Source of the DNA: Flavobacterium ginsengisoli
GTDB taxonomy: Bacteria > Bacteroidota > Bacteroidia > Flavobacteriales > Flavobacteriaceae
Direction: 5' to 3'
Assembly (NCBI RefSeq): GCF_029625315.1
Contig: NZ_CP121110.1
Span: forward strand, 2,985,001-3,049,000
DNA: 64,000 nucleotides
Under the pieces are notes generated by a model. It was not told the origin of the DNA. It searched no databases and saw nothing but the letters and a program-made list of their open reading frames with translations. How positions within the stretch are numbered: the first letter of the stretch is position 1; each line of letters starts with the position of its first letter. The translations under genes and the position numbers were made by a program. Positions 27,804-38,150 of the stretch are shown here, piece after piece.

Positions 27804-28550
27804 ATGAAAATACTAGTTTGCATCAGCCATGTGCCTGATACTACTTCAAAAATTAACTTTACCAACGGTGACTCAGAATTTGACACTAATGGAGTACAAT
27901 ATGTAATTAACCCTAACGACGAATTTGGTCTTACACGCGCTATCTGGTTTCAAGAACAACAAGGTGCAAATGTAACGGTTGTAAACGTTGGAGGTCCTGA
28001 TACTGAACCAACTTTGCGTAAAGCATTAGCAATTGGTGCAAACGAAGCAATTCGTGTGAATGCAAATCCAACTGACGGATTTTTTGTTGCTAAGCAATTA
28101 GCAGAAGTTATTAAAAACGGAGGTTATGATCTTGTAATAGCGGGAAAAGAATCTTTGGATTATAACGGAGGAATGGTTCCTGGAATGATCGCAGGAATTT
28201 TAGGTTCTAACTTCTTAAACTCTTGTACAGCTTTAACAATTGACGGAAACAATGTAAAAGCAGTTCGTGAAATTGACGGTGGAAAAGAAACTGTAAGCAC
28301 TACTCTTCCATTAATTATTGGAGGTCAAAAAGGTCTTGTTGAGGAAAAAGATTTACGTATCCCGAACATGAGAGGAATTATGACTGCAAGAACAAAAGCT
28401 TTAACTATCCTTGAGCCAGTTGATGCGACTGTAAACACAAAAGCGGTGAAATTTGAAAAACCAGCTCCAAAATCAGCAGTGAAATTAGTTTCTGCAGATA
28501 ATTTAGATGAGTTAATCAATTTATTACACAACGAAGCGAAGGTAATCTAG
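27804..28550 (+). CDS. etfB: Electron transfer flavoprotein, beta subunit
   Basis: Small subunit of the FAD/AMP-containing electron carrier that takes electrons from acyl-CoA dehydrogenases. MKILVCISHVPDTTSKI start, DLVIAGKESLDYNGG and LPLIIGGQKGL are typical ETF-beta motifs. 248 residues, intact. 60 bp upstream of etfA on the same strand, one operon. Confidence 0.95.
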   Translation: MKILVCISHVPDTTSKINFTNGDSEFDTNGVQYVINPNDEFGLTRAIWFQEQQGANVTVVNVGGPDTEPTLRKALAIGANEAIRVNANPTDGFFVAKQLAEVIKNGGYDLVIAGKESLDYNGGMVPGMIAGILGSNFLNSCTALTIDGNNVKAVREIDGGKETVSTTLPLIIGGQKGLVEEKDLRIPNMRGIMTARTKALTILEPVDATVNTKAVKFEKPAPKSAVKLVSADNLDELINLLHNEAKVI

Positions 28551-28610
28551 TATTCAGTAATCAGTTTTCAGTCTCAATTTATGAACTTTAAACTTTAAAC
28601 AAAAAAAATT

Positions 28611-29579
28611 ATGTCAATATTAATATATGCAGAATCTGCAGAAGGAAAATTTAAAAAAGTTGCTTTCGAATTAGCTTCTTATGCAAAAAAAGTAGCTGAA
28701 TCATTAGGAACAACTGTTACAGCTTTAACTGTAAACATCAGCGATGTGAGCGAATTAGGCAAATACGGAGTTGATAAAGTTTTAAAAGTAAGCAATGATA
28801 AATTAGCTGGTTTTAACGCAAAAGCTTACGCTGATGTTATTAAACAAGTTGCTGAGAAAGAAGGAACAAAAGTAGTATTGCTTTCTTCTACAACAGACAG
28901 TATTTACCTTTCTCCACTAGTTGCGGTAGCTTTAAATGCTGGTTTCGCTTCAAATGTAGTTGGGTTGCCAGTTAGCACTTCTCCTTTTCAAGTAAAAAGA
29001 AATGCTTTTTCAAACAAAGCTTTCAACATTACACAAATCGATACAGATGTAAAAGTTCTTGGTCTAGCTAAAAATTCTTACGGACTTTTTGAAAGCGCAG
29101 GAGCGGCTGCAGCAGAAGATTTCAATCCAACAATTGGAGACAATGATTTTGGTGTAAAAGTAGAATCTGTAGAAAAAGTTTCTGGAAAAGTTTCTATTGC
29201 TGATGCAGATATCGTAGTTTCTGGCGGACGCGGACTAAAAGGTCCAGAAAACTGGGGGTTAGTAGAAGATCTTGTTGCTGTTCTTGGCGCTGCTACTGCT
29301 TGTTCTAAGCCAGTTTCAGATTTAGGATGGAGACCTCACAGCGAGCACGTTGGACAAACAGGAAAACCAGTTGCAACAAACTTATATATTGCCATCGGTA
29401 TTTCTGGAGCTATCCAACACATTGCAGGTATTAACTCTTCTAAAGTAAAAGTAGTAATCAACAATGATCCTGAAGCTCCTTTCTTTAAAGTGGCTGATTA
29501 TGGTGTAGTTGGGGATGCTTTTGAAATTGTACCACAATTAACAGAGAAATTAAAAGCTTTTAAAGCTCAGCACTCTTAA
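28611..29579 (+). CDS. etfA: Electron transfer flavoprotein, alpha subunit
   Basis: FAD-binding subunit of ETF. The C-terminal FAD domain shows VVSGGRGLKGPENW, ACSKPVSDLGWRPHSEHVGQ, YIAIGISGAIQHIAGI and VVINNDPEAPFF, the classical ETF-alpha signature. 322 residues, intact. With etfB it feeds electrons from beta-oxidation to the quinone pool via an ETF dehydrogenase not in the window. Confidence 0.96.
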   Translation: MSILIYAESAEGKFKKVAFELASYAKKVAESLGTTVTALTVNISDVSELGKYGVDKVLKVSNDKLAGFNAKAYADVIKQVAEKEGTKVVLLSSTTDSIYLSPLVAVALNAGFASNVVGLPVSTSPFQVKRNAFSNKAFNITQIDTDVKVLGLAKNSYGLFESAGAAAAEDFNPTIGDNDFGVKVESVEKVSGKVSIADADIVVSGGRGLKGPENWGLVEDLVAVLGAATACSKPVSDLGWRPHSEHVGQTGKPVATNLYIAIGISGAIQHIAGINSSKVKVVINNDPEAPFFKVADYGVVGDAFEIVPQLTEKLKAFKAQHS

Positions 29580-29606
29580 CACAAAGAATTCTCTTTAAAA
29601 ATATTG

Positions 29607-29635
29607 TTGCCTAAAAACAAGATGTTGTATCTTTG
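29607..29635 (+). promoter_or_regulatory. Promoter of the bifunctional nuclease gene
   Basis: TTG at 29607-29609, 18 bp, TATCTTTG at 29628-29635: a full -7 match with good spacing. Confidence 0.65.
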
Positions 29636-29744
29636 TTTATAGGCGACTTTTTTGTTCCATATTTTTTGATTAAAATTGCGACTTTATTTTTTAAACCAAA
29701 ACAGTATTAAAATAAGGTGCTAAGTGCCTTTTTTACAAACATAT

Positions 29745-30368
29745 ATGAGTCTAGTAAAATTATCCATAAAAGGAATTTCATACAGTCAAACTCAAAATGG
29801 CGCCTATGCCTTAATTTTGAATGAAGTGGATGGCGAAAGAAAATTACCTATTGTTATTGGTGCTTTTGAAGCCCAGTCAATCGCTATTGCTTTAGAAAAA
29901 GAAATAAAACCGCCACGTCCGTTAACACATGATTTATTCAAAAATTTTGCTGAAAGATTTGACATTGTGGTTAAGCAAGTTATCATTCACAAATTAGTTG
30001 ATGGTGTTTTTTATTCTAGCTTAATCTGCGAAAGAGATAAAATCGAAGAGATTATAGATGCTAGAACTTCTGATGCAATTGCCTTAGCATTACGTTTCAA
30101 CGCTCCTATTTTTACTTATAAAAACATTTTAGATAAAGCTGGTATTTATTTAAAATCAAACACTGCTGAAACAGATTCTGGCGCTCAAGAAATTGATGAT
30201 GTTCTTTCAAACCCTGAAACTTTTGGACACGAAGAAGAAAGCAACCAATCTGGAGACGTTTACGCAAAACATAGTTTACAAGAACTAAACGAGCTTTTAG
30301 ATCAAGCCGTTTCTCAGGAAGATTACGAAAAAGCGACAAAAATTAGAGACGAAATCTCTAGAAGATAA
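29745..30368 (+). CDS. Bifunctional nuclease (DUF151) family protein with UVR motif
   Basis: An N-terminal DUF151/BFN domain (residues 1-135: LPIVIGAFEAQSIAIALEKE, DARTSDAIALALRFNAPIF) is joined to a C-terminal UvrB/UvrC-type helical motif (LQELNELLDQAVSQEDYEKA). The start at MSLVKLSIKGIS is chosen over an ATG 21 bp upstream because homologues begin there. Family members have been described with RNase/DNase activity in plants; the bacterial role is unsettled. Confidence 0.85.
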   Translation: MSLVKLSIKGISYSQTQNGAYALILNEVDGERKLPIVIGAFEAQSIAIALEKEIKPPRPLTHDLFKNFAERFDIVVKQVIIHKLVDGVFYSSLICERDKIEEIIDARTSDAIALALRFNAPIFTYKNILDKAGIYLKSNTAETDSGAQEIDDVLSNPETFGHEEESNQSGDVYAKHSLQELNELLDQAVSQEDYEKATKIRDEISRR

Positions 30369-30373
30369 ATTTT

Positions 30374-30457
30374 GATGTTTAATCGTTAAACCGTTTATTC
30401 GTTAAATCGATTAAACAAATTTACAATTAAACAGATCCACGATTAAACGATTAAACA
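30374..30457. repeat. Inverted repeat made of gattaaac units
   Basis: tgtttaatcgtt near the left end and aacgattaaaca at the right end are exact reverse complements, with further cgttaaa / attaaac units between. It lies in the 92-bp gap before thyA. Confidence 0.6.
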
Positions 30458-30460
30458 AAG

Positions 30461-31312
30461 ATGAAGCAATACTTAGATTTAGTAAAACACGTTTTAGAAA
30501 ACGGCAATCAAAAAGGAGACCGAACTGGAACTGGAACAAAAAGTGTTTTTGGTTACCAAATGCGTTTTGATTTAAGTGAGGGCTTCCCAATGGTTACAAC
30601 AAAAAAACTTCATTTAAAATCGATCATTTACGAATTGCTTTGGTTTTTAAAAGGCGATACAAACGTAAAATACCTTCAAGAAAATGGAGTCAAAATTTGG
30701 GACGAATGGGCAGATTCTAATGGTGATTTAGGACCTGTTTACGGCCACCAATGGCGTAATTGGAATAGTGAAGAAATAGATCAGATTTCTGAATTAATTA
30801 AAGAATTAAAAACAAATCCGAATAGCCGAAGAATGCTAGTTTCCGCATGGAACCCATCGGTTTTACCAGATACTAAAAAATCTTTTGAGGATAATGTAGC
30901 CAATAACAAAGCGACTTTGCCTCCATGCCATGCTTTTTTCCAGTTTTATGTAGCAAGTCCAGATCTTGAAAAAGGAGAAACAAAAGGAAAATTATCTTGC
31001 CAATTGTATCAGCGAAGTGCCGATATCTTTTTAGGAGTTCCTTTTAACATTGCTTCTTATGCATTGCTAACTATGATGATTGCACAAGTATGCGATTTAG
31101 AGCCAGGCGAATTTATTCACACTTTTGGTGATGCACATATTTATAATAATCATTTTGAACAATTGGAACTGCAATTAACGCGTGAACCAAAACCATTACC
31201 AAAAATGATTTTAAATCCTGAGATTAAAAACATTTTTGATTTTGATTTTAATGATTTCACACTTGTAGATTACGATCCACACCCTGCCATTAAAGGAAGT
31301 GTTGCAGTATAA
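30461..31312 (+). CDS. thyA: Thymidylate synthase
   Basis: Makes dTMP from dUMP and methylene-tetrahydrofolate, yielding dihydrofolate. Catalytic Cys in [12 protein letters not shown], preceded by [10 protein letters not shown], and the folate/dUMP-binding [20 protein letters not shown]. 283 residues with a small insertion ([12 protein letters not shown]), normal for Bacteroidota. It is followed after a short interval by folA, which recycles its product. Confidence 0.97.
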   Translation: MKQYLDLVKHVLENGNQKGDRTGTGTKSVFGYQMRFDLSEGFPMVTTKKLHLKSIIYELLWFLKGDTNVKYLQENGVKIWDEWADSNGDLGPVYGHQWRNWNSEEIDQISELIKELKTNPNSRRMLVSAWNPSVLPDTKKSFEDNVANNKATLPPCHAFFQFYVASPDLEKGETKGKLSCQLYQRSADIFLGVPFNIASYALLTMMIAQVCDLEPGEFIHTFGDAHIYNNHFEQLELQLTREPKPLPKMILNPEIKNIFDFDFNDFTLVDYDPHPAIKGSVAV

Positions 31313-31318
31313 AAAACA

Positions 31319-31343
31319 AAAATCCGCTTTAATAGCGGATTTT
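31319..31343 (+). terminator. thyA terminator
   Basis: Stem aaatccgct / agcggattt with a T run; converging on the CBM48 gene. Confidence 0.85.
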
Positions 31344-31345
31344 TT

Positions 31346-31642
31346 TTATACAACTAAAACACTGTTTTCACTTCCAGCGTAATCATTCCATTTATAAGAA
31401 TCGGCTTCTGGATCGTTCACATAATTTCCGTCAATCAGATACTTAAATTCATAAATAGCATCTTTAACCAAGTCATAAGTTGCTTTAAAAGTTCCATTTT
31501 TCAATTTACTCAGAGTTCCTTCTTCAGCATTCCAATTATTGAAATCTCCAACAACAGCTGCCGAATTTGCATCTTTAGCATCTATTGAAAACGTCACTTT
31601 ACATACGGGTTTCGTTTTCACAAATTGTTTCTTTAAAGACAT
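31346..31642 (-). CDS. CBM48 / isoamylase-N-like glycogen-binding domain protein
   Basis: A single small beta-sandwich domain: KVTFSIDAKDANSAAVVGDF, NNWNAEEGTLSKL, YEFKYLIDGNYVNDPEADSY. NNW and the conserved YEFKYLIDG are typical of AMPK-beta/CBM48 glycan-binding modules. 98 residues from MSLKKQFVKTK; an upstream in-frame ATG adds 9 less likely residues. It has no catalytic domain, so perhaps a glycogen-associated accessory protein. Confidence 0.8.
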   Translation of the reverse strand: MSLKKQFVKTKPVCKVTFSIDAKDANSAAVVGDFNNWNAEEGTLSKLKNGTFKATYDLVKDAIYEFKYLIDGNYVNDPEADSYKWNDYAGSENSVLVV

Positions 31643-31881
31643 AACTATTTCGTTTTTAGATTTATACATCTAAAATTAATTAAATTCAATGAAACACTAA
31701 CTACCTTCAGAAGCGATTTATGATAATACCAAAAACAGCTTAATATTTTCGCTTTATCTGCAATTTAAAGTGGTTAAAATTTTGTTTTTCAAATTCTTAT
31801 ATCTGCAAAAGGCAAATATTCCATATTCAAAATATTGACTTTCAAAAATAAATTTTAACTTTATAATCTCATTTTTATCTT

Positions 31882-32226
31882 ATGGAAAAAGAAGTACACG
31901 AACAATACGAATACGCTAGACGCCGATTAAGACAAAAAAAGGTCTTATATTTTCATTTTGTTCTTTTCCTGCTTGGAAGTTTATTTTTATTTATTGCCAA
32001 TAAATTTTTTGGATTTGGAGAGGGTACAACTCAAAATTGGTGTATTTGGGGTATTACAATTTGGCTTTTCCTTTTTATTCTACATTTTATAAAGGTATAT
32101 ATAACGGACCGTTTTATGAATAAGAAATGGGAAAGAGAACAAATTGACCGATTAGTTGCTTTACAGCAAAAAAGAATCAGTCAGCTAGAATCTTCTATTA
32201 ATGAAGAGAATGAAAATAAAATTTAG
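31882..32226 (+). CDS. 2TM domain-containing membrane protein
   Basis: Small membrane protein: charged N-terminus (YEYARRRLRQKK), two hydrophobic helices (VLYFHFVLFLLGSLFLFIA and IWGITIWLFLFILHFIKVYI), then a charged coiled tail with KKWEREQIDRLV. This is the 2TM family found in Bacteroidota, sometimes fused to or beside histidine kinases; here it stands between thyA and folA, 12 bp from folA. Role unknown. Confidence 0.8.
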   Translation: MEKEVHEQYEYARRRLRQKKVLYFHFVLFLLGSLFLFIANKFFGFGEGTTQNWCIWGITIWLFLFILHFIKVYITDRFMNKKWEREQIDRLVALQQKRISQLESSINEENENKI

Positions 32227-32237
32227 TTAAGCATACC

Positions 32238-32720
32238 ATGATTATAATGATAGCGGCTGCAGCCGAAAATAATGCGCTTGGAAAAAACAACGAATTAGTA
32301 TGGCATTTGCCAAATGATTTTAAAAGATTTAAATCGCTTACTACTGGTCATCATATCATTATGGGAAGAAAAACTTTTGAAAGTTTTCCAAAACCGTTAC
32401 CAGATCGCGTTCATATTGTAATTTCTCGTCAAGAAAATTACAACCCAGAAGGATGTATTGTAGTAGACAGCATTGAAAAGGCAATTGCGCTATGTCCTGA
32501 AAATGATGATAGTTATGTTATTGGCGGTGGAGAAATTTATAATCTTGCTCTTCCGTTTACCGATATTATTGAATTAACAAAAGTTCATCATTCGTTTGAT
32601 GCAGATGCTTTTTTTCCGAAAATCAATAAAAATGAATGGATTTTGGTCGAATCTGAAGAAAATTATAAAGATGAAAAGCATCTTTATGATTACACCTATG
32701 AAACTTACATTAGAAAATAA
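32238..32720 (+). CDS. folA: Dihydrofolate reductase
   Basis: Reduces dihydrofolate to tetrahydrofolate with NADPH. Motifs AAAENNALGKNNELVWHLPN (substrate/loop region), MGRKTFESFPKPLP and the NADPH-binding VIGGGEIYNLALP. 160 residues, intact. Probably an operon with the 2TM gene; closes the folate cycle with ThyA. Confidence 0.96.
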   Translation: MIIMIAAAAENNALGKNNELVWHLPNDFKRFKSLTTGHHIIMGRKTFESFPKPLPDRVHIVISRQENYNPEGCIVVDSIEKAIALCPENDDSYVIGGGEIYNLALPFTDIIELTKVHHSFDADAFFPKINKNEWILVESEENYKDEKHLYDYTYETYIRK

Positions 32721-32725
32721 ATAAA

Positions 32726-32756
32726 AAACATCCTCTTTTAAGGGAGGATGTTTTTA
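32726..32756 (+). terminator. folA terminator
   Basis: Stem aacatcctc / gaggatgtt and a T run. Confidence 0.8.
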
Positions 32757-32757
32757 A

Positions 32758-33295
32758 ATAATTGATTTTGAAGCCTAACTCGCTCAAGAAAAATTTTGTC
32801 TAAAAAAAATCACAAATGTCAAGAAACATTTGTAAAACTGAATAACATTTAATGTTATTGGGACCTAAATCCCAAAGGCCTTTAATAACAAATACCACTA
32901 AGATATTAAAGGCAGAAAATTAAAATTTCCAAAAACAAATTTAATCCTAAGAACGTACTTTGCACTTAAATACAGTATTTCCCCCCAAGAACAATACTTT
33001 ACAAACTCTTTCAAGAACAAATGAATTACCAGCGCAAAAAAGCAACCACTTGTTTAAGTTATAGCAACTTTATCAATCATTAAACTTTAATCATTTTTAC
33101 TTGAACAAAGTTGCTCATAATAACGTGATTGCACAATACCGCGTTTTAGGGATTTTACCAAAATCCCTAAATTTAGGGATGCCAAAACAGCCTGTAAATC
33201 TGTTCTAAAACAAACTCTGCAAAACATTTATTTTACAAATTAAAAAACTCAATTACAGTTAAACTAGATTGTTTATATTTGCCTAAATAAAAAAA
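32758..33295. other. 538-bp intergenic region with several hairpins, no ORF
   Basis: No gene recognised. It contains agcaacttt (33063-33071) with its complement aaagttgct (33107-33115), a perfect 10-bp stem tagggatttt / aaaatcccta (33147-33169), and a hairpin around aatgttattggg near 32850-32890. The menG promoter lies at its far end, so most of it is not menG leader. It could encode a small RNA; this is unproved. Confidence 0.4.
33274..33281 (+). promoter_or_regulatory. -7 element of the menG/ubiE-porT promoter
   Basis: TATATTTG, a full match to TAnnTTTG, 14 bp before the start codon. No clear -33 box. The transcript would have a nearly leaderless start. Confidence 0.55.
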
Positions 33296-34027
33296 ATGTC
33301 TGAAAAAGTAACTCCGTATAAAGACTCTACCTTAGGTAAAAAAGAGCAAGTAACCCAAATGTTTGATACCATTTCTGGGAATTACGACAATTTGAATCGT
33401 GTAATTTCATTTGGAATTGATGTTAAATGGCGCAAAAAAGTATTAAAGATCGTATCAGACAAAAAACCAAAAGTCATTTTGGATATTGCAACAGGAACTG
33501 GCGATTTAGCAATTTTGATGGCACAAACTAATGCTGAAAAAATTGTTGGTCTAGATATTTCTGCCGGAATGCTGGAAGTTGGAAAAAAGAAAGTTGAAGA
33601 AAAAAAGCTTTCTAATGTTATTGAACTAGTTTTGGGCGATTCTGAAAACATGCCATTTGAAGACAATTATTTTGATGCTATTACTGTTGGCTTTGGTGTG
33701 AGAAATTTTGAAAACTTAGAAAAAGGTTTTGCAGAAATTTTAAGAGTTTTAAAACCAAACGGAGTATTTGTTATATTAGAAACTTCTGTTCCAAATAAAT
33801 TCCCTTATAAACAAGGTTATAATTTTTACAGTAAAAATATACTTCCTCTAATCGGAAAATTATTTTCTAAAGATAATGATGCCTATGGTTATTTATCCGA
33901 ATCGGCGGCAGCTTTTCCTTATGGTGAAGCCTTAAACAATATTTTAAGAAAAACTGGGTTTATAGATGTTGTGGCAATGCCCCAAACTTTTGGTGTCGCA
34001 ACAATTTATTCTGCATCTAAAAAATAG
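33296..34027 (+). CDS. ubiE: Demethylmenaquinone methyltransferase (UbiE/MenG family)
   Basis: SAM-dependent methylation in menaquinone biosynthesis. SAM motif [30 protein letters not shown], and the family signatures [20 protein letters not shown] and [12 protein letters not shown]. 243 residues, intact. Bacteroidota use menaquinone, so the menG function is more likely than ubiquinone. One base separates it from porT. Confidence 0.95.
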   Translation: MSEKVTPYKDSTLGKKEQVTQMFDTISGNYDNLNRVISFGIDVKWRKKVLKIVSDKKPKVILDIATGTGDLAILMAQTNAEKIVGLDISAGMLEVGKKKVEEKKLSNVIELVLGDSENMPFEDNYFDAITVGFGVRNFENLEKGFAEILRVLKPNGVFVILETSVPNKFPYKQGYNFYSKNILPLIGKLFSKDNDAYGYLSESAAAFPYGEALNNILRKTGFIDVVAMPQTFGVATIYSASKK

Positions 34028-34028
34028 T

Positions 34029-34739
34029 ATGAAAAAAGTTGTAATCTTATTTTTATTGGTCTTAACGACAAAAGGACATTCTCAATTTGCTAAAAATATG
34101 TTTAGCAAAGATCCTATCATTAATCTTGAAAACTGGCAAAAGCAGCGCATCTACTTTGGCTATTATCTAGGTTTTAATAGTTTCGACTTTAAATTTGACT
34201 ACAAAACTCCTGTACAGCAAGATATTCAGGTTAAAAAAACTACTGGTTTTAATGTTGGTGTTGTAGCCGATTTAAGACTTCAGGAATATATCAACCTGCG
34301 TTTTGAACCTGGTTTGTATTATACTAAACGAGATTTATATTTTCCTGGAATAAGCAACAAAGAGACCGACTATTTAAGAGAAGTAAATAGTACTTATATT
34401 CACTTCCCTTTATTATTGAAATTTTCTGCCTTGCGTACAGGAAATATACGTCCGTATTTAGTTGGCGGTATGTCTACAACTTTAAATTTATCTAGCAATG
34501 CCAAATCTCAAGACGATAACTTTGAGCAAAAATTCAGAGTAAAACAATGGACTGCTGCTTACGAGTTAGGTTTAGGGATTGATATCTTTACCGAATACTT
34601 TATTTTTTCTCCTTCTGTTAGAGGAATGTTCGGCATAACAGATGAACTTATTAGAGATAAAACTCCAGACAGCCCTTGGACTGGAAATATCGATTCGATG
34701 AAATCTAGAGCTATTTTAATAAATTTCACTTTTCATTAA
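34029..34739 (+). CDS. porT: PorT, type IX secretion / gliding outer-membrane protein
   Basis: Outer-membrane beta-barrel subunit needed for type IX secretion. The start at MKKVVILFLLVLTTKGHSQ gives a signal peptide; the longer frame back to 33966 overlaps ubiE and is rejected. The body shows the PorT opening (LENWQKQRIYFGYYLGFNSF) and barrel strands such as LRFEPGLYYTKRDLYF. The ubiE-porT neighbourhood is conserved in Flavobacteria. A generic porin-family protein is the alternative. Confidence 0.87.
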   Translation: MKKVVILFLLVLTTKGHSQFAKNMFSKDPIINLENWQKQRIYFGYYLGFNSFDFKFDYKTPVQQDIQVKKTTGFNVGVVADLRLQEYINLRFEPGLYYTKRDLYFPGISNKETDYLREVNSTYIHFPLLLKFSALRTGNIRPYLVGGMSTTLNLSSNAKSQDDNFEQKFRVKQWTAAYELGLGIDIFTEYFIFSPSVRGMFGITDELIRDKTPDSPWTGNIDSMKSRAILINFTFH

Positions 34740-34748
34740 AACAAAATA

Positions 34749-35478
34749 TCAACTATTTCGTTTAAATTCACTAAGAATAATTGCTGTTGCAGTAGCTACA
34801 TTTAAACTTTCCGTTTTTTGAAGCTCTCCAAATCTAGGAATTGTTAGACGATTAGTTACTATTTTTTCAATTTCTCCAGAAATTCCGTTGGCTTCATTAC
34901 CCATAATAATGATTCCTTCTTGAGGCAATTTGGATTGATAAATATTTTCTCCGTCCATAAAAGTTCCAAAAACTGGCAGTTTAGTTTGAGCAAGAAAAAG
35001 TTTTAAATCAACATAGCTTACATTTACTCTGGTAATTGATCCCATGGTAGCTTGTACGACTTTCGGGTTATAAATATCTACCGTTTCTTTAGAACAGACA
35101 ATCTGCTTAATACCAAACCAATCGCACAGACGCAAAATAGTTCCTAGATTTCCTGGGTCTCTAATATCGTCTAGCGCCACAATCAAGCCTGAATCGATTG
35201 CCTTCTTTTCGGCTGGAATTTTAAAAACCGCCAAACAAGAATTTGGAGTCGACAAAGCACTTATTTTTTTCAGTTCTTGTTCATTAATAAGTGTTCGTTT
35301 TGAAGCTTGAACCGTTTCAAAATCATTCAATGTGGTGTATAAATGTTCTAATTCAAAATTGGATTGCAGCAATTCTTGAATTACTTTTACTCCTTCAGCA
35401 AAGAATAATTGATTGGCAAAACAGCCGCTTTTTTTGATGCAAACTAGAGATAAGCTTTATTTGGTTTTTACTAACCAT
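34749..35478 (-). CDS. TrmH/SpoU-family RNA 2'-O-methyltransferase, frameshifted near the N-terminus
   Basis: SPOUT knot motifs: LDDIRDPGNLGTILRLCDWF (motif 1), IIMGNEANGIS (motif 2), IPRFGELQKTESLNVATATA (motif 3). The ATG at 35478 gives MVSKNQIKLISSLHQKK; a fourth T at 35418-35421 (AAAA on plus) breaks the frame, and removing it continues RLFANQLFFAEGVKVIQELL. One gene of about 242 residues. It targets rRNA or tRNA ribose, specificity unknown. Divergent from the tamL-like gene. Confidence 0.88.
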
Positions 35479-35487
35479 AAAATAATG

Positions 35488-35495
35488 TACTTTTG
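35488..35495 (+). promoter_or_regulatory. -7 element upstream of the tamL-like gene
   Basis: TACTTTTG, full match; a TTTG lies 24 bp upstream (35460-35463), slightly longer spacing than usual. Confidence 0.5.
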
Positions 35496-35515
35496 AATTA
35501 AATATTAAAAAACAC

Positions 35516-38090
35516 TTGAAAAATAATTCCACAAAAATAATAGCATTTCTTCTAATTGCAATATTAATTTGCGCTTGTAATGCCGTAAAAAGAGTTCCCG
35601 ATGGAAAAAACCTTCTTGTAAAAAATAATATTCTAGTTAACGGAAAATCTACAAGTGACGAAACGGCTTCAAACCAAATGTACCAAAAGCCAAATGGTAA
35701 ATTATTAGGTTATAAGCTTCGATTAAATTTATACAATTTAGCCAATTTAAATCCAGATTCTACTTATCAGGCAAAATTTAAAAACAATCCTGGAAAGTAT
35801 GAGCGTATGTCTAAAATTTTTTCTGCAAAACAAGTAGATCGTCTTGGGCAATCTTTTTATTATAAAGGAATTCATGAATTTCTAAAAAACACTGGCGAAC
35901 CACCTGTAATAATTGACACTTCAAAAACCAAAAAATCATTATTACGTTTAAAATACTACTATTTCAACAATGGTTTTTTCAATGTTCAAACAGGATATAC
36001 AATTGATACTGTTGGTATAAAAAGAGCCGCGATTAATTACAATATTACAACAGGACCTGCTTATAAATTGGATACTATTAGAACCAAAATAATGACTCCT
36101 GCACTAGACTCATTATATAGAACTAATAATGAGCCTTCTCTATTAAAATCTGGAAATCAGTACAAAACTACAGATTTTGAAGAAGAGAAAAACCGTATTA
36201 CAACTTACTTTAGAAATCACGGAGCTTATTATTTTCAACCTACTTATGTAACTTTTGACATTGACACGATTGGCAAAAAAGCAAAAGCCGATGTCACCTT
36301 AATTATTAATAACAATAATATACAGGAAAAAGATTCAAGCCGTACCGAACCTTTTAAATTATATAAGATTAGTGATGTAAATATCTACACCGATTATTCT
36401 GCTCGCCAATGCTAAGAAAAAACCAACAGATAGCGTAAGTTACAACAACTTTAACCTTTACAGTTACAAAGGGTTAAAATATAGACCGCGCGCCATTACT
36501 GATGCTATTTTTATTACAAAAGGAAGTACGTTTGCCGATTTTAGAACAACTCTTTCTTCTCGTTCTTTGAACAATTTAAGGATTTTCAACTATCCTTCTA
36601 TTCAGTACGAAGTAGACAAGAGAGATTCTACAGCACAATCTCTTATCGCTAATGTTTATTTGACTCCGAGAAAAAAATACAGTTTTGGAACTACTCTTGA
36701 CGTAACACACTCTAACATTCAGGATTTCGGAATTGGAGCCAGTATTTCTGAAACGATTCGAAATGTATTTAATCGAGCAGAGACCCTTGAAATTTCAGCT
36801 CGTTTAAATATTGGTTCATCTAGAGATATGGCTAATCCGAACAATAATTTCTTTAACGTTTCGGAATATGGTTTGGATATGAAATTGAATTTTCCGAGAA
36901 TTTTACTGCCTTTTGGAACCGAGAAAATCATTCCGAAAAGTATGATTCCGTACACTTCTATATCATCTGGTTTTTCCAAACAGCGAAATATAGGCTTGGA
37001 TAAAGAAAACTTCACAGGAGGTATCTCATATAATTGGAGCCCAAAACGTCATAATACTGCAAAACTAGAATTATTGAACGCACAGTTTGTTCGAAACTTA
37101 AATCCAGGGAACTACTTTAATGTATATACATCTTCTTATGATGATTTGAACGGTATTGGAAAAGACTACAATGTCAACCCTGACAACTGGGGAGAAACTA
37201 CAGAAGAACAAGCAAGAAAAGATCTAACCATACCTAAAGGAACAACAGGATTTACTAATGATGTTTTAACAAACAAAACTGCTTTAACACCAAGTGACGC
37301 ACAATACCAGGAAGTTTCAAGTATAGAAGAAAGACGAATTCGTTTGACTGAAAATGATTTCATTCTAGCAACAAGTTTTTCTTTTACCAAAACAACTAAA
37401 AAAGATTTAGCAGATAACAACTTCTATCAATTTAGAACAAAAATAGAATCAGCTGGAACTTTATTGACTCTGGTTTCTGAAATTGGAAATCTTCAAAAAA
37501 ATTCGAAAGGAAACTATGAGATTTTCAACCTAGAATATTCAGAATACGTTAAAACAGAGTTTGATTATATCAAGCACTGGGATTTTGGAAAAGAAAAAGT
37601 TTTAGCCGTTAGAAGCTTCTTTGGAATTGCTATTCCATTTGGAAACTCAAATTATATTCCGTTTTCACGAAGTTATTATGGTGGAGGTTCTAATGATAAC
37701 CGTGCTTGGCAACCTTATGCTTTAGGGCCAGGAAGCACAAATGCTGTAAACGACTTTAATGAGGCCAATATGAAACTTGCAGCAAGTGCCGAATTTCGTT
37801 TCAAACTTTTTGGAGATGTAAAGGGAGCATTGTTTGCAGATGCCGGAAATATCTGGAATGTCCTCGATAATGTTACAGATTCCAAAGCAAAATTTGACAA
37901 CTTAAACGATTTAGAAGAAATTGCTTTGGGTACAGGATTTGGTTTAAGATACGATTTAAGCTTTTTTGTTATTCGTTTAGATTTAGGCTTTAAGACTTAT
38001 AATCCGGCGCATGAGAAGGGAGATCGATGGTTTAAAGAATACAATTTTGGACACTCGGTTTTAAATTTTGGTATAAATTATCCGTTCTAA
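35516..38090 (+). CDS. tamL: TamL-like BamA/TamA-family outer-membrane lipoprotein, frameshifted
   Basis: TTG start giving a lipoprotein signal ending LICAC. After the lipobox come RVPDGKNLLVKNNILVNGK, POTRA-like domains to about residue 320, and a 16-strand BamA-type barrel ending HSVLNFGINYPF. The frame breaks at 36404-36410; removing one base turns the early stop into SANAKKKPTDSVSYNNF and joins the second part, giving about 857 residues. Lipid-anchored TamA paralogues of this kind beside a TrmH gene are typical of Bacteroidota. The name TamL rests on lipobox and architecture. Confidence 0.8.
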
Positions 38091-38150
38091 TGCTAATTAA
38101 TTCTTATTTTTGCAACCTAAAAACTAAAAACAACTATAAAAAAAATTACA

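Noticed and set aside
33966..34028. N-terminal extension of PorT
   Set aside because: It overlaps the 3' end of ubiE and precedes a clear signal peptide starting at 34029.
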